Shown in pieces: positions 8,767-18,898 of a stretch of DNA of 64,000 bases; within the stretch, counting starts at the first letter, position 1; each line of letters opens with the position of its first letter. The stretch is from Pantoea sp. Cy-639. Its GTDB lineage: Bacteria > Pseudomonadota > Gammaproteobacteria > Pseudomonadales > Pseudomonadaceae. Below the pieces are notes generated by a model. It was not told the DNA's origin. It was given only the letters and a program-made list of their open reading frames with translations, and ran no database searches. Both the position numbers and the translations under genes were made by a program. The DNA is taken from positions 186,001 through 250,000 of the forward strand of contig NZ_VWXI01000007.1 of NCBI RefSeq assembly GCF_011752525.1. Direction: 5' to 3'.

Positions 8767-10842
8767 GTGAACAAGCCGGGACCCTCCGTTTCGCCCGCCG
8801 TCGTTTCCCCGGCCGCCGTGGCCCAGCGCCCGCGTAGCACCGCGCAGATCACCGTGCTGTTCGTGGTGCTGATCCTGTCGATCGTGCTGTTGTTCGCCAA
8901 CTTCGCCTACCTCAATACCCAGGCCAGCCATGACAAGCAGTACATCGGTCATGCCGGCGAGCTGCGCGTGCTGTCCCAGCGCATCGCCAAGAACGCCACC
9001 GAGGCTGCCGCCGGCAAGGCCCTGGCGTTCCGCCAGCTGAGCGATGCGCGCAACGACTTCGAGCGGCGCTGGGACTACCTGCGCCACGGCGACAAGGCCA
9101 CCGCGCTGCCTCCGGCGCCGGTGGCCGTGCGCGAAGAGATGGACGCGGTGCGCCAGGATTGGGAGAACCTGCGCAAGAATACCGACACCATCCTGGCCAG
9201 CGAGCAGACCGTGCTGTCGCTGCACCAGGTGGCGGCCACCCTGGCCGAGACCGTGCCGCAATTGCAGGTGGAATACGAGAAGGTGGTGGAGATCCTGCTG
9301 CAGAGCGGCGCTCCGGCCAACCAGGTGGCGGTGGCCCAGCGCCAGTTGCTGCTTGCCGAGCGCATCCTCGGCTCGGTCAACACCGTGCTGGCAGGCGATG
9401 ACACCGCGGTCCAGGCCGCCGATGCCTTTGGCCGCGATGCCAGCCGTTTCGGCCAGGTGCTCGAGGGCATGCTTGCCGGCAACCCGGCAATCCAGGTGAC
9501 CCGGGTCGAGGACGCCGACGCCCGGGCGCGCCTGGCCGAGATCGCCGAGCTGTTCCAGTTCGTCGCCGGCTCCGTGGACGAGATCCTCGAGACCTCGCCC
9601 GAACTGTTTCGCGTGCGCGAGGCCGCGGGCAATATCTTCAGCCTGTCGCAGACCCTGCTCGACGAGGCCTCGCACCTGGCCAACGGTTTCGAGAACCTGG
9701 CCAACGGGCGCACCCTCGACACCGTCGGCGGCTATGCCCTGGGCCTGCTGGCACTGGCATCGATCATCCTCATCGGCCTGGTGATGGTGCGCGCCACTCA
9801 CCGCCAGTTGCGCGAGACCGCCGAGAAGAACGAGCGCAACCAGGAGGCGATCATGCGCTTGCTCGACGAGATCGAGGAGCTGGCCGACGGCGACCTGACC
9901 GTTACCGTGTCGGTCACCGAGGACTTCACCGGCGCCATCGCCGACTCGATCAACTACTCGGTCGACCAGTTGCGCGACCTGGTCGCCACCATCAACCACA
10001 GTGCCGAGCAGGTGGCCGCCGCGGTCCAGGATACCCAGAACACCGCCCGCCAGCTGGCCAAGGCCTCGGAGCACCAGGCCGAGCAGATCAGCGAGGCGTC
10101 CGAGGCGGTGGGCGACATGGTCGAGTCGATCGACCGGGTTTCGGCCCACGCCTACGAGTCGGCCAAGGTGGCCGAGCGCTCGGTGGCCATCGCCAACAAG
10201 GGCAACGAGGTGGTGCACAACACCATCCACGGCATGGACAACATCCGCGAGCAGATCCAGGACACCGCCAAACGGATCAAGCGGCTGGGCGAGTCCTCCC
10301 AGGAGATCGGCGACATCGTCAGCCTGATCGACGACATTGCCGACCAGACCAATATCCTGGCCTTGAACGCGGCGATCCAGGCCTCGCTGGCCGGCGAGGC
10401 CGGGCGTGGTTTTGCCGTGGTCGCCGACGAGGTGCAGCGCCTGGCCGAGCGCTCATCTTCGGCGACCCGGCAGATCGAGGCGCTGGTGCGCACCATTCAG
10501 GCCGACACCAACGAAGCAGTGATCTCCATGGAACAGACCACCGCCGAAGTGGTGCGCGGCGCGCGCCTGGCCCAGGACGCCGGGGTCGCCCTGGCCGAGA
10601 TCGAGGGGGTGTCGCAGACCATGGCCGAACTGATCCACAGCATCTCCGACGCCGCCCAGTTGCAGACCTCTTCCGCCGGGCAGATTTCCCACACCATGGC
10701 GGTGATCCAGCAGATCACCGCGCAGACCTCCGCCGGCTCCAGTGCCACCGCCGACAGCATCCGCCATCTGGCGCGCATGGCCAGCGAGATGCGTCGCTCG
10801 GTGTCTGGCTTCACCCTGCCGAAACCGGCCGGGCGTCAGTAG
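8767..10842 (+). CDS. pilJ: PilJ, methyl-accepting chemoreceptor of the Chp system
   Basis: Membrane chemoreceptor, 691 residues. Transmembrane helix 1 is at about 28-46, then a periplasmic PilJ-type sensing region with two helical repeats, helix 2 at about 319-340, a HAMP region ([22 protein letters not shown]), and a cytoplasmic signalling coiled coil. The tip, [18 protein letters not shown], near residues 530-550, carries the PilJ-like S-L in place of the usual R-A. The start is GTG at 8767; the ATG two bases earlier is in another frame and stops at once. chpA begins 12 bp after its stop. Confidence 0.96.
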   Translation: MNKPGPSVSPAVVSPAAVAQRPRSTAQITVLFVVLILSIVLLFANFAYLNTQASHDKQYIGHAGELRVLSQRIAKNATEAAAGKALAFRQLSDARNDFERRWDYLRHGDKATALPPAPVAVREEMDAVRQDWENLRKNTDTILASEQTVLSLHQVAATLAETVPQLQVEYEKVVEILLQSGAPANQVAVAQRQLLLAERILGSVNTVLAGDDTAVQAADAFGRDASRFGQVLEGMLAGNPAIQVTRVEDADARARLAEIAELFQFVAGSVDEILETSPELFRVREAAGNIFSLSQTLLDEASHLANGFENLANGRTLDTVGGYALGLLALASIILIGLVMVRATHRQLRETAEKNERNQEAIMRLLDEIEELADGDLTVTVSVTEDFTGAIADSINYSVDQLRDLVATINHSAEQVAAAVQDTQNTARQLAKASEHQAEQISEASEAVGDMVESIDRVSAHAYESAKVAERSVAIANKGNEVVHNTIHGMDNIREQIQDTAKRIKRLGESSQEIGDIVSLIDDIADQTNILALNAAIQASLAGEAGRGFAVVADEVQRLAERSSSATRQIEALVRTIQADTNEAVISMEQTTAEVVRGARLAQDAGVALAEIEGVSQTMAELIHSISDAAQLQTSSAGQISHTMAVIQQITAQTSAGSSATADSIRHLARMASEMRRSVSGFTLPKPAGRQ

Positions 10843-10854
10843 GGGAGGCCGCCG

Positions 10855-13800
10855 ATGAGCTCCCTCGCGCCGCGCCGCGAACGCCACGACACCGTCGCCC
10901 TGGCCTGGACCAAGGCGCCGATCCTCGATTGCCTGGGCCAGGCGCGCCAGGCCCTCGAGCGCTTTGCCGCAGAGCCCGGCGAACTGTCGCTGCTGGCCTT
11001 CTTCGTCGACAACCTGCATCAGGTGCATGGCTGCCTGCGCATGCTCGAGCTCGACGGGGCCAGCCGCCTGGCCGAAGAGCTGGAGCTGCTCGGCCAGGCC
11101 ATCGCCGACGGCCAGGTCAGCCCCCGGGGGGATTGCCTGGGTGCGCTGTTCCGGGGGCTGGAGCAGTTGCCGTCCTACCTTGACCGGTTGCGTGGCGCGC
11201 GCCACGACTTGCCATTGGTGGTGATGCCGTTGCTCAACCAACTGCGGGCGTGTCGGGGGATCGAGGCGCTGGCCCAGGGTAGCCTGCTCGGCGAGTTCGG
11301 CCAGCGCCTGGCCGGTGCCGAAGACCTGGCCAATCTCGACCTGTCGCTGGGTAACTGGCGCGAGCATATGCAGGCGGGGCCGGGGCGCGACGCGTTGCGT
11401 TCGGTGGTAATGGCCCTGTGCGATGATCTGATGCGCATCAAGGAGCGCCTGGACGTCAGTGGCGAGCGCACGTCTCGAGAACCCCTCGAGGCCTTGCTGG
11501 CGCCCTTGCGTCACGTGGCCGACACCTTGGCGGTGCTGGGTTTCCAGCAGCCACGACGGGTCATCATCGACCAGGTACTGGTGCTGCAGGCGCTGGTCGA
11601 CAAGGCCGACGAGGTGGACGACGCGCTGCTGATGGATGTGGCTGGGGCGCTGCTCTACGTCGAGGCGACCCTCAACGGCATGGTCGGCCCGCTGGAGGAA
11701 AGCGCGCCGGGCAGCCTGCCGGGTTCCGACCTGGCCGAGATCCGCCAACTGGTGCTCGGCGAATCGCTGAATGTCCTGCAGCAGGCCAAGGACCTGATCG
11801 GCGACTGTATCGAGTCCGATTGGTCGCGCCAGCGCCTGCAGGCATTGCCAGGCCTGCTGCAGCAGGTACGTGGGGCGCTGGCGATGCTGATGCTGCCGGC
11901 CGCCGCCGAGCTGTTCGCCGGCTGCGCGGGTTATGTGCAGGGCTGGCTGGTGCACCTGCAGGACGAGCCGCTGCCCGACGAGCTGGCGCACCTGGCCGAT
12001 GCCTTGTGCGCCGCCGAGGGCTACCTGCAATGGCGGGTCGCCGATCCGCTGGCGGACGCCCAGCCGTTCATCGACATGGCCCAGGCCAGCCTGGCCGCGC
12101 TGGGGGTACGCTGCCAGCATGTCGAAAGCGTGCAGGGCGCCGAGCTGGCGCTGGACGGTGTCGATGACGAGTTGCGCGAGGTGTTTCTCGAAGAAGCCGG
12201 TGAGGTGCTGCCGGAAATCGAGCGTCACTGGTTGCGCTGGCGTGCGGACAACGGCTTGCGTGAGGCGCTGGTCGAGGTTCGCCGGGCCTTGCACACGCTC
12301 AAGGGCAGCGGGCGAATGGTGCATGCGCAGGCGGTGGCGGAACTGGCCTGGGGTGCCGAGCATCTGCTCAACCGGGTGCTGGATGGCCGCATCGTGCTCA
12401 GCGCCGAGGGCCAGGTGGCCTTGCAGCAGGTGTTCGTGCGCTTGCCTGACCTGCTCGCCGATTTTGCCGCCGGCCAGGTACCGGCCAGTACCGAGATCGA
12501 ACAACTGGCCGCGCACTTGCACGCCCTGGCGCTCAACGACGCCCCTGCCAGTGCCAGCATCGACGGGCTTGACCCACAACTGCTGGAGATTTTTCGCAAC
12601 GAAGCCCAGGGACACCTGGCCAGCCTCGATGCCTTCCTCGACAGCGTCGAGGTCCAGGGCACGGCGGTCAGCGACAGCCTGCAGCGCGCCCTGCATACAC
12701 TCAAGGGCAGCGCGGCGATGGCCGGGGTGATGCCGATGGCGGAGCTGGCCACGGCGCTCGACCGCCTGGTGCGCGAGTACAAGACCCACCAGCTGCCCTT
12801 GCTGGTGGTTGAAACCGAACTGCTGGAAGCTGCCCGGGCCCTGTTCCACTTGGGCCTGGCCCAGCTCGACAGCACACCGTTGGCGCCCATCGCGGGGGCG
12901 GCGGAGCTGATCGAGCAGGTCGGCCTGACCGTGGATGCGCGGCTGGCGCAACAGCAGGATGCACCACTCCCGCCCCGGCGCAGCCGGCGCGACCCTGCAT
13001 TGATCGCCCGCTTCCTGGCCGAGGGCATGGACCTTCTCAGTGACGCCGAGGCCCAGCTGGCTCATTGGCAGGCGCATCCCGGCGAACGCCAGGTGCTGGA
13101 CACCTTGCTCGACGCGTTGACCGCCTTGAGCCACAACGCCCACCAGGCCGAGTTGTGGCAGGTGGATGAAGTCTGCGAAGGCCTGCTCGACCTGTATGGC
13201 GCGGTCGAAGAAGGCAGTCTGGCGGTGAGCCCGCGGTTCTTCGCCGTGGCCGGCCAGGCCCATGAAGCGCTGCTCGACCTGTTCGACGAGATCGCCGCCG
13301 GTCAGGACCTCCAGGCGCGCCCCGACTGCCTGGCGGCCTTGCGCGGCTTGCTCGACGATGCGCTCGACCCTCGGCTCATGGGGGTGGTCGGCACCGAGGC
13401 GGTGACGCCACTGGCCAGGCCTGATGACCTGCCAGGGGCCGAGCTGGTCGAGCTGTTTCTAGAGGAAGCCGGGGATATCCTCGATAACCTCGAGCAGGCC
13501 CTGGAGCAATGGCGGCAGGAGCCTGGCGGCAGCTCGGCGTTGAGCATGCTGCAGCACGATGCGCTGACGCTCAAGGGCGGGGCGCAGATGGCCGGGATCG
13601 GCGCCATCGAAGTGCTGGCCCAGGAGCTGGCGCTGCTCTACGAAGGGCTGGTGGACCGTCGGCTGGGCGCCAGTCCGTCCTTGCCCGCGTTGCTCGAGCG
13701 CAGCCATGCGGCGTTGGCCGACATGCTGCAGGGCCTGCGCCAGGGCCAGGCCCCGGCCTCGGCGGTGACGCTGCTCGGTGAGCTGCGCGACTTCCGTCAC

Positions 13801-16140
13801 AATGCGCCACCGCCGTTGCCTGCCGAACCGTTCGAGGAGCAAGAGGAAGCGGCGGGCGACAAGGAGCTGCTGGAGGTCTTTCTCGAGGAGAGCTCGGACA
13901 TCGTCGAAAGCGCGGCCGAATCACTGGACCGCTGGCAGGCCGATCCGCGCAGTACGGTCGAGGTGGAAAACCTGCTGCGTGACCTGCACACCCTCAAGGG
14001 GGGCGCGCGGATGGTGGAGATCGCCGCCATCGGCGACCTCGCCCATGAACTGGAGTTTCTCTACGAACTGCTCGCCGCCGGCCGCCTGCCGCCGACGCCG
14101 GCGCTGTTCAGCCTGCTGCAGAACTGCCACGACCGCCTGGCGCACATGCTCGATGCCGTGCGCATGGGCCAGCCATTGCACGCGGCCACGGCGCTGATCG
14201 ACTACATCCGCAACTTCTCCAGCGCCGCGCTGACCGACAGCGCGGCCAGCCAGGCCCAGGCCGATGCCGCGCCTGTCGAGGCGCCGGCTGCTGTGCCGGA
14301 GCGGGCAGGGGACATGGTCAAGGTCGATGCCGAGCTGCTCGACGACCTGGGCAACCTGGCCGGCGAGCACTCGGTGATCCGCGGGCGGATCGAGCAGCAG
14401 GTCAACGACGCCCAGTTCGCCCTCAATGAGATGGAGACGACCCTCGAGCGCATGCGCGACCAGCTGTTGCGTCTGGATATCGAGACCCAGGGCCGGATGT
14501 CTAGCCGCCAGCAGTTCGAAGGCGATGCCTACGATGATTTCGACCCGCTGGAAATGGACCGCCATTCGCAGTTGCAGCAGCTGTCCCGGGCGTTGTTCGA
14601 GTCGGCCTCGGACCTGCTCGACCTCAAGGAGACCCTGCTGCAACGCTCGCAGGAAGCCTACAGCCTTCTGCAGCAGCAGGCGCGGGTCAACAGCCAGTTG
14701 CAGGAAGGCCTGACCGCCACCCTGATGGTGCCGTTCGAACGCCTGGTCCCGCGCTTGCAGCGGGTGGTGCGGCAAGTGGCCAGCGAGTTGGGCAAGCAGG
14801 TCGAGCTGGTGGTCGGCAATGCCGAGGGCGAGCTCGATCGCAGCGTGCTCGAGCGCATGGTGGCGCCACTGGAGCATATGCTGCGCAACGCCGTCGACCA
14901 TGGCCTGGAGGCCCGCGAGGCGCGCCTGGCCGCCGGCAAGCCGGAGCTTGGCACCATTCACCTGAACCTGCTGCACGAAGGCGCCGACATCGTCATCGAG
15001 ATGAGCGACGATGGTGCCGGCGTACCGCTGGAAGCGGTGCGCAGCAAGGCGATCAAGCGCGGTCTGCTCGATCCGCAGGCGCGCCTGAGCGATCACGAGA
15101 TCCTGCAGTTCATCCTTCGGCCAGGATTCTCCACGGCCGAGAAGATCACCCAGATTTCCGGGCGTGGCCTGGGCATGGATGTGGTCCATGAAGAGGTCAA
15201 GCAACTGGGCGGCTCGATGAGTATCGAGTCCAGTCCCGGCCGTGGCGCGCGCTTCCTGATCCGCCTGCCGTTCACCGTGTCGGTGAACCGGGCGCTGATG
15301 GTGCATCTGGGCGACGAGCAATATGCCATCCCGCTGAACACCATCGAGGGCATCGTCCGGGTGCCCCCGGCGGAGCTCGAGGCCTGCTACCGGCTCGATC
15401 CGCCACGCTACCGCTATGCCGGCCACGACTACGCGCTGCGTTACCTCGGCGAGCTGGTGCAGGGCGGTGGGCAGCCCCACCTGCTGGGCCAGAGCGTTCC
15501 CTTGCCGGTATTGCTGACCCACTCCCACGAACAGTCGTTCGCCATCCAGGTCGACAGCCTGTCGCCCAGCCGCGAGATCGTGGTCAAGAGCCTGGGGCCG
15601 CAGTTCGCCGCGGTGCCTGGGTTGTCCGGCGCGACCTTGCTCGGCGATGGCCGGGTGGTGCTGATTCTCGATCTGCTCGGCCAGTTGCGCGGCCAGCAGC
15701 GACGCCTGGCACGCCTGCCGGGCGCGGCCGACAGCGAGCGCGGGCTGATCGGGCCGGTGCCTCGCCGGCCGCTGTTGGTCATGGTGGTGGACGATTCGGT
15801 GACCGTGCGCAAGGTCACCAGCCGCTTGCTCGAGCGCCATGGCATGAGCGTGCTCACTGCCAAGGACGGGGTCGACGCCATGGCCCAGTTGGAGGAGCAC
15901 CGCCCCGACATCCTGCTGCTGGACATCGAGATGCCACGCATGGATGGCTTCGAAGTGGCCACGCGCATCCGCCGCGACGAGCGGCTGAAGGGCCTGCCGA
16001 TCATCATGATCACCTCGCGTACCGGCCAGAAACACCGCGACCGGGCCATGGCCATCGGGGTCAACGAATACCTGGGCAAGCCCTATCAGGAATCGGTGCT
16101 GCTGCAGAGCATCGTCCACTGGAGTCAACACCATGCTTGA
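10855..16140 (+). CDS. chpA: ChpA/PilL, multi-Hpt chemosensory histidine kinase
   Basis: Hybrid CheA-like kinase of 1761 residues, markedly shorter than P. aeruginosa ChpA (about 2470). A FimL-like N-terminus is followed by five Hpt-like modules. Three keep a phosphorylatable His in HTLKG motifs (His480, His614, His1045). One near 757-765 has lost the motif (LTALSHNA), and one near 901-908 reads DALTLKGG, with Leu904 where His belongs. Then come the dimerization segment, the ATPase domain (LRNAVDHGLE, DDGAGV, GRGLGMDVV), a CheW domain, and a receiver with phosphoacceptor Asp1690 (LLLDIEMPRMDG). chpC overlaps its stop by 8 bp. Confidence 0.95.
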   Translation: MSSLAPRRERHDTVALAWTKAPILDCLGQARQALERFAAEPGELSLLAFFVDNLHQVHGCLRMLELDGASRLAEELELLGQAIADGQVSPRGDCLGALFRGLEQLPSYLDRLRGARHDLPLVVMPLLNQLRACRGIEALAQGSLLGEFGQRLAGAEDLANLDLSLGNWREHMQAGPGRDALRSVVMALCDDLMRIKERLDVSGERTSREPLEALLAPLRHVADTLAVLGFQQPRRVIIDQVLVLQALVDKADEVDDALLMDVAGALLYVEATLNGMVGPLEESAPGSLPGSDLAEIRQLVLGESLNVLQQAKDLIGDCIESDWSRQRLQALPGLLQQVRGALAMLMLPAAAELFAGCAGYVQGWLVHLQDEPLPDELAHLADALCAAEGYLQWRVADPLADAQPFIDMAQASLAALGVRCQHVESVQGAELALDGVDDELREVFLEEAGEVLPEIERHWLRWRADNGLREALVEVRRALHTLKGSGRMVHAQAVAELAWGAEHLLNRVLDGRIVLSAEGQVALQQVFVRLPDLLADFAAGQVPASTEIEQLAAHLHALALNDAPASASIDGLDPQLLEIFRNEAQGHLASLDAFLDSVEVQGTAVSDSLQRALHTLKGSAAMAGVMPMAELATALDRLVREYKTHQLPLLVVETELLEAARALFHLGLAQLDSTPLAPIAGAAELIEQVGLTVDARLAQQQDAPLPPRRSRRDPALIARFLAEGMDLLSDAEAQLAHWQAHPGERQVLDTLLDALTALSHNAHQAELWQVDEVCEGLLDLYGAVEEGSLAVSPRFFAVAGQAHEALLDLFDEIAAGQDLQARPDCLAALRGLLDDALDPRLMGVVGTEAVTPLARPDDLPGAELVELFLEEAGDILDNLEQALEQWRQEPGGSSALSMLQHDALTLKGGAQMAGIGAIEVLAQELALLYEGLVDRRLGASPSLPALLERSHAALADMLQGLRQGQAPASAVTLLGELRDFRHNAPPPLPAEPFEEQEEAAGDKELLEVFLEESSDIVESAAESLDRWQADPRSTVEVENLLRDLHTLKGGARMVEIAAIGDLAHELEFLYELLAAGRLPPTPALFSLLQNCHDRLAHMLDAVRMGQPLHAATALIDYIRNFSSAALTDSAASQAQADAAPVEAPAAVPERAGDMVKVDAELLDDLGNLAGEHSVIRGRIEQQVNDAQFALNEMETTLERMRDQLLRLDIETQGRMSSRQQFEGDAYDDFDPLEMDRHSQLQQLSRALFESASDLLDLKETLLQRSQEAYSLLQQQARVNSQLQEGLTATLMVPFERLVPRLQRVVRQVASELGKQVELVVGNAEGELDRSVLERMVAPLEHMLRNAVDHGLEAREARLAAGKPELGTIHLNLLHEGADIVIEMSDDGAGVPLEAVRSKAIKRGLLDPQARLSDHEILQFILRPGFSTAEKITQISGRGLGMDVVHEEVKQLGGSMSIESSPGRGARFLIRLPFTVSVNRALMVHLGDEQYAIPLNTIEGIVRVPPAELEACYRLDPPRYRYAGHDYALRYLGELVQGGGQPHLLGQSVPLPVLLTHSHEQSFAIQVDSLSPSREIVVKSLGPQFAAVPGLSGATLLGDGRVVLILDLLGQLRGQQRRLARLPGAADSERGLIGPVPRRPLLVMVVDDSVTVRKVTSRLLERHGMSVLTAKDGVDAMAQLEEHRPDILLLDIEMPRMDGFEVATRIRRDERLKGLPIIMITSRTGQKHRDRAMAIGVNEYLGKPYQESVLLQSIVHWSQHHA

Positions 16141-16606
16141 ACACATTGCCGGCCAACGCAGCAGCCTGACCGGGCTGTTGCTGCCCTTGGGCGACCGCAC
16201 CCTGGTGTTGCCCAATGTCGCCGTCGCCGAGCTCATTGGCCACCGCGCCATCACCTGCGAGCCTGGCGAGCCGGTCTGGCACCTGGGCTGGGTCGACTGG
16301 CGCCAGCAGTGCCTGCCGTTGATCGGTTTCGAGGCCGCCTGTGGCGGTCAGACCCGCTGTGGCGAACGTTCGCGGATCGTGGTGCTCAATGCCCTGGGCG
16401 ACACCGGGCTGCGCTACCTGGCGTTGCTGCTGCAGGGGATTCCACGCTCGTGCAAGCTGGACAGCCAGCTCAATTATGTGGACGTGCCGCTGGCCGGGCT
16501 GGAACTGGCCGCGGTACAGGTGGGCGAGCAGGTGGCGCGGGTGCCGGACCTGGCCGGGCTGGAACGGCTGGTGCGTGACGCGGATCTGCAACCTGTTGCC
16601 GGTTAG
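16133..16606 (+). CDS. chpC: ChpC, second CheW-like protein of the Chp system
   Basis: CheW-fold protein, 157 residues, with recognisable LTGLLLPLGDRTLVLPNVAVAELI and WRQQCLPLIGFEAA stretches. It starts 8 bases before the chpA stop, so translation is probably coupled. In P. aeruginosa ChpC links additional inputs to ChpA. Here chpC follows chpA directly. The pilK methyltransferase and chpB methylesterase genes present in the P. aeruginosa cluster are absent from this locus. Confidence 0.9.
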   Translation: MLEHIAGQRSSLTGLLLPLGDRTLVLPNVAVAELIGHRAITCEPGEPVWHLGWVDWRQQCLPLIGFEAACGGQTRCGERSRIVVLNALGDTGLRYLALLLQGIPRSCKLDSQLNYVDVPLAGLELAAVQVGEQVARVPDLAGLERLVRDADLQPVAG

Positions 16607-16715
16607 GATGGGCCGACATGCCTGGAGCCGTCTTGCCGCCTTCGCTGGCGAAACCAGTGGCGAGGTGTGAAACGGCGCCAGGGAACCCGACACGATCCTG
16701 GAGGTCCTTTGGGAC

Positions 16716-17333
16716 ATGTACTACGGTGAACGCTTCAACGCCTGGACCCACCTGGTCGGCGCGGTATTGGCCTGCATCGGCGCGATCTGGCTGATCGTCG
16801 TGGCAGGCCTGCAGGGCGATCCCTGGAAGATCGTCAGTTTCTCCATCTATGGCTTCACACTGCTGTTGCTCTACAGCATCTCGACCCTCTACCACAGCAC
16901 GCGCGGCCAGGCGAAGAAGGTCATGCGCAAGCTCGACCACCTGTCGATCTACCTGCTGATCGCCGGCAGCTACACGCCGTTCTGTCTGGTCAGCCTGCGC
17001 GGGCCCTGGGGCTGGAGCCTGTTCGGGGTGGTCTGGGGGCTGGCGGTGATCGGCATGCTGCAGGAGATCAAGCCGCGTTCGGAGGCACGGATCCTGTCGA
17101 TCATCATCTATGCGCTGATGGGCTGGATCGTGCTGGTGGCGGTCAAGCCGCTGCTGTCCAGCCTGGGTGCCGCGGGTTTCGCCTGGCTGGCGGCCGGCGG
17201 GGTGTTCTACACCGTCGGCATCATCTTCTTCGCATTCGACAGCCGCTTCCGTCATTGGCATGGCATCTGGCACCTGTTCGTCATCGCCGGCAGCCTGATG
17301 CACTTCGTGGCGGTGCTCTTCTACGTGTCCTGA
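16716..17333 (+). CDS. TrhA/hemolysin III (PAQR) family membrane protein
   Basis: Seven-helix inner-membrane protein, 205 residues. It has the family's putative metal-binding residues: His in STLYHSTRG, Asp-His in KLDHLSIYLLIAGSYTPF, and two His in HGIWHLFVIAGSLMHF at the C-terminus. Family members (E. coli YqfA/TrhA) are linked to membrane energetics and lipid balance; the hemolysin name is historical. A GGAGG ribosome-binding site lies ahead of ATG 16716. It stands alone, convergent with the next gene. Confidence 0.93.
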   Translation: MYYGERFNAWTHLVGAVLACIGAIWLIVVAGLQGDPWKIVSFSIYGFTLLLLYSISTLYHSTRGQAKKVMRKLDHLSIYLLIAGSYTPFCLVSLRGPWGWSLFGVVWGLAVIGMLQEIKPRSEARILSIIIYALMGWIVLVAVKPLLSSLGAAGFAWLAAGGVFYTVGIIFFAFDSRFRHWHGIWHLFVIAGSLMHFVAVLFYVS

Positions 17334-17347
17334 GCACAGCGCCGGCC

Positions 17348-17947
17348 TCAGTTGTAGGCCCCCATCACGCAACTGTCCGCGTGGGCCTGGCACAGCCGCT
17401 GGGTGGCCTTCAGGTGGGCGTGGAAGCTCTCGGCATGGATCTTCCACCAGCGCTCGTTGAACGCTTTGAGCACCTGCACGATATGGCGGCCTTGTGCCGA
17501 TGTCGCGTTGCTGTCGCTGCTATCGATCATAGGCCAGAGGCTGTTGAACTCGTCGGTCAGTGCTTGTCGTCGGGCCTCGATCGACGCCGGGCTGGCGGTC
17601 GGCTGAAGACGGGTGAAGTCGCCCAGTTCGGTGCTGACGTATTGGTCGACCACCGGTGGTGGCCTGAATTTCTTGGCGCCTGCCGCCAGGCTGGCAGAGA
17701 GGTCCGGGGTCAGCGCATCGATGTAGCAGAACCCGTATTGCATGCGTGGCTGGGCGTCATGTCCGAGCTTTTTCATCTGCGCCTTGCACGCAGCGAGCCT
17801 TGTTTCACGCGGCGTTGCGCAGGAAGGGTATGTGCTATCGGTGCAGCCTGGGGCTTGCGGGGTGCGAGCCACGGTGTTCTGTTCGGTGAACACCAGGCCT
17901 GCCAGTACGCAGGCTGCCAGTAGGCCGAGCAGGGTCATCATTCTCAT
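17348..17947 (-). CDS. Exported protein of unknown function
   Basis: I do not recognise the family. The 199-residue protein begins with a signal peptide (MRMMTLLGLLAACVLAGLVF). The mature part has six cysteines: CTDSTYPSC, AACKAQ, FCYID, and RLCQAHADSC near the end, suggesting disulfide bonds in the periplasm. The C-terminal half is helical, with WWKIHAESFHAHLKATQRLC. It might belong to the lysozyme-inhibitor-like or DUF1311 class, but I cannot confirm that. It ends 14 bp from the convergent TrhA gene. Confidence 0.72.
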   Translation of the reverse strand: MRMMTLLGLLAACVLAGLVFTEQNTVARTPQAPGCTDSTYPSCATPRETRLAACKAQMKKLGHDAQPRMQYGFCYIDALTPDLSASLAAGAKKFRPPPVVDQYVSTELGDFTRLQPTASPASIEARRQALTDEFNSLWPMIDSSDSNATSAQGRHIVQVLKAFNERWWKIHAESFHAHLKATQRLCQAHADSCVMGAYN

Positions 17948-18091
17948 GATCGCGAAGTCCGAAGGTTTTCAAATGACGGAAAACTCTAGGGGGCTTCGCG
18001 TGCTCGAGGCTACTGACAGAACTGCCAGTTGTCGTCTGGCGCGTGGCTTTCGGAAAAATCCGGCTTTAGCCTGGATTTTTCACGTGGCGGA

Positions 18092-18811
18092 TCAGAAATC
18101 CCCCCAGAGTTGCTGTGCCACCGACAGCGCCACCACCGGTGCCGTCTCGGTGCGCAGTACCCGTGGTCCCAGGCGGGCGGCCTGGCAGCCGGCGGCCTTG
18201 GCCTGTTCGACCTCGGCATCGCTCAGGCCACCCTCGGGGCCGATCAGGAAGGCCAGGCGCGCAGGCTTGTCGTGGCTGGTCAAGGGGGCCGCCACGGGGT
18301 GCAGCACCAGCTTGAGGTCGGCCTCGGTGCTCTTGAGCCATTCGGCCAGGGTGAGCGGTGAATGGATGACCGGCAGGGTCGAGCGGCCGCATTGCTCGCA
18401 GGCGCTGATCGCCACCTGGCGCCAGTGGGCCAGGCGCTTGTCGGCACGCTCGTCCTTCAGGCGCACCTCGCACCGTTCGCTGACGATCGGCGTGATCTCG
18501 TTGACACCCAACTCGGTGGCCTTCTGGATCGCCCAGTCCATGCGCTCGCCACGGGACAGGCCCTGGCCCAGGTGGATGTGCAGCGGCGACTCGACCTGGC
18601 CTGGCAAGGCCTGGTCAAGGTTCACGCGCACGCTTTTCTTGCCCACTTCGAGCAACTGGCCGAGGTATTCCTGGCCACTGCCGTCGAACAGTTGTACGGC
18701 GTCGCCGGCGGCCATGCGCAGCACGCGGCCGATGTAGTGGGCCTGGGCTTCGGGGAGCGCGTGCTCGCCAAGGCCCAGGGGGGCGTCGATGAAGAAGCGG
18801 GAAAGTCTCAT
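18092..18811 (-). CDS. rsmE: 16S rRNA m3U1498 methyltransferase RsmE
   Basis: SPOUT-class methyltransferase that N3-methylates U1498 of 16S rRNA using SAM. The 239-residue length is normal. The N-terminal PUA-like part begins MRLSRFFIDAPL. The C-terminal knot carries the signature AFLIGPEGGLSDAEV and LGPRVLRTETAPVVAL. It lies downstream of bioA on the same strand, with an 87-bp gap. Confidence 0.97.
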   Translation of the reverse strand: MRLSRFFIDAPLGLGEHALPEAQAHYIGRVLRMAAGDAVQLFDGSGQEYLGQLLEVGKKSVRVNLDQALPGQVESPLHIHLGQGLSRGERMDWAIQKATELGVNEITPIVSERCEVRLKDERADKRLAHWRQVAISACEQCGRSTLPVIHSPLTLAEWLKSTEADLKLVLHPVAAPLTSHDKPARLAFLIGPEGGLSDAEVEQAKAAGCQAARLGPRVLRTETAPVVALSVAQQLWGDF

Positions 18812-18898
18812 GGTTCAGCTCGGCATGTGAGAGGGGCATTGTCCCTTGCAGGGGCGACCCAAGGCGGCTCCTGCTGGGAAGGGCGTAGGGTGCTGGCC

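Noticed and set aside
10453..13263. A 936-codon open frame opposite pilJ and chpA
   Set aside because: It is a shadow of the chemosensory genes, His/Gln/Leu-rich and without motifs.
16716..17333. The PAQR protein as a true hemolysin
   Set aside because: The hemolysin III label is historical. The motif pattern is that of membrane PAQR/TrhA proteins, and nothing suggests a secreted toxin.
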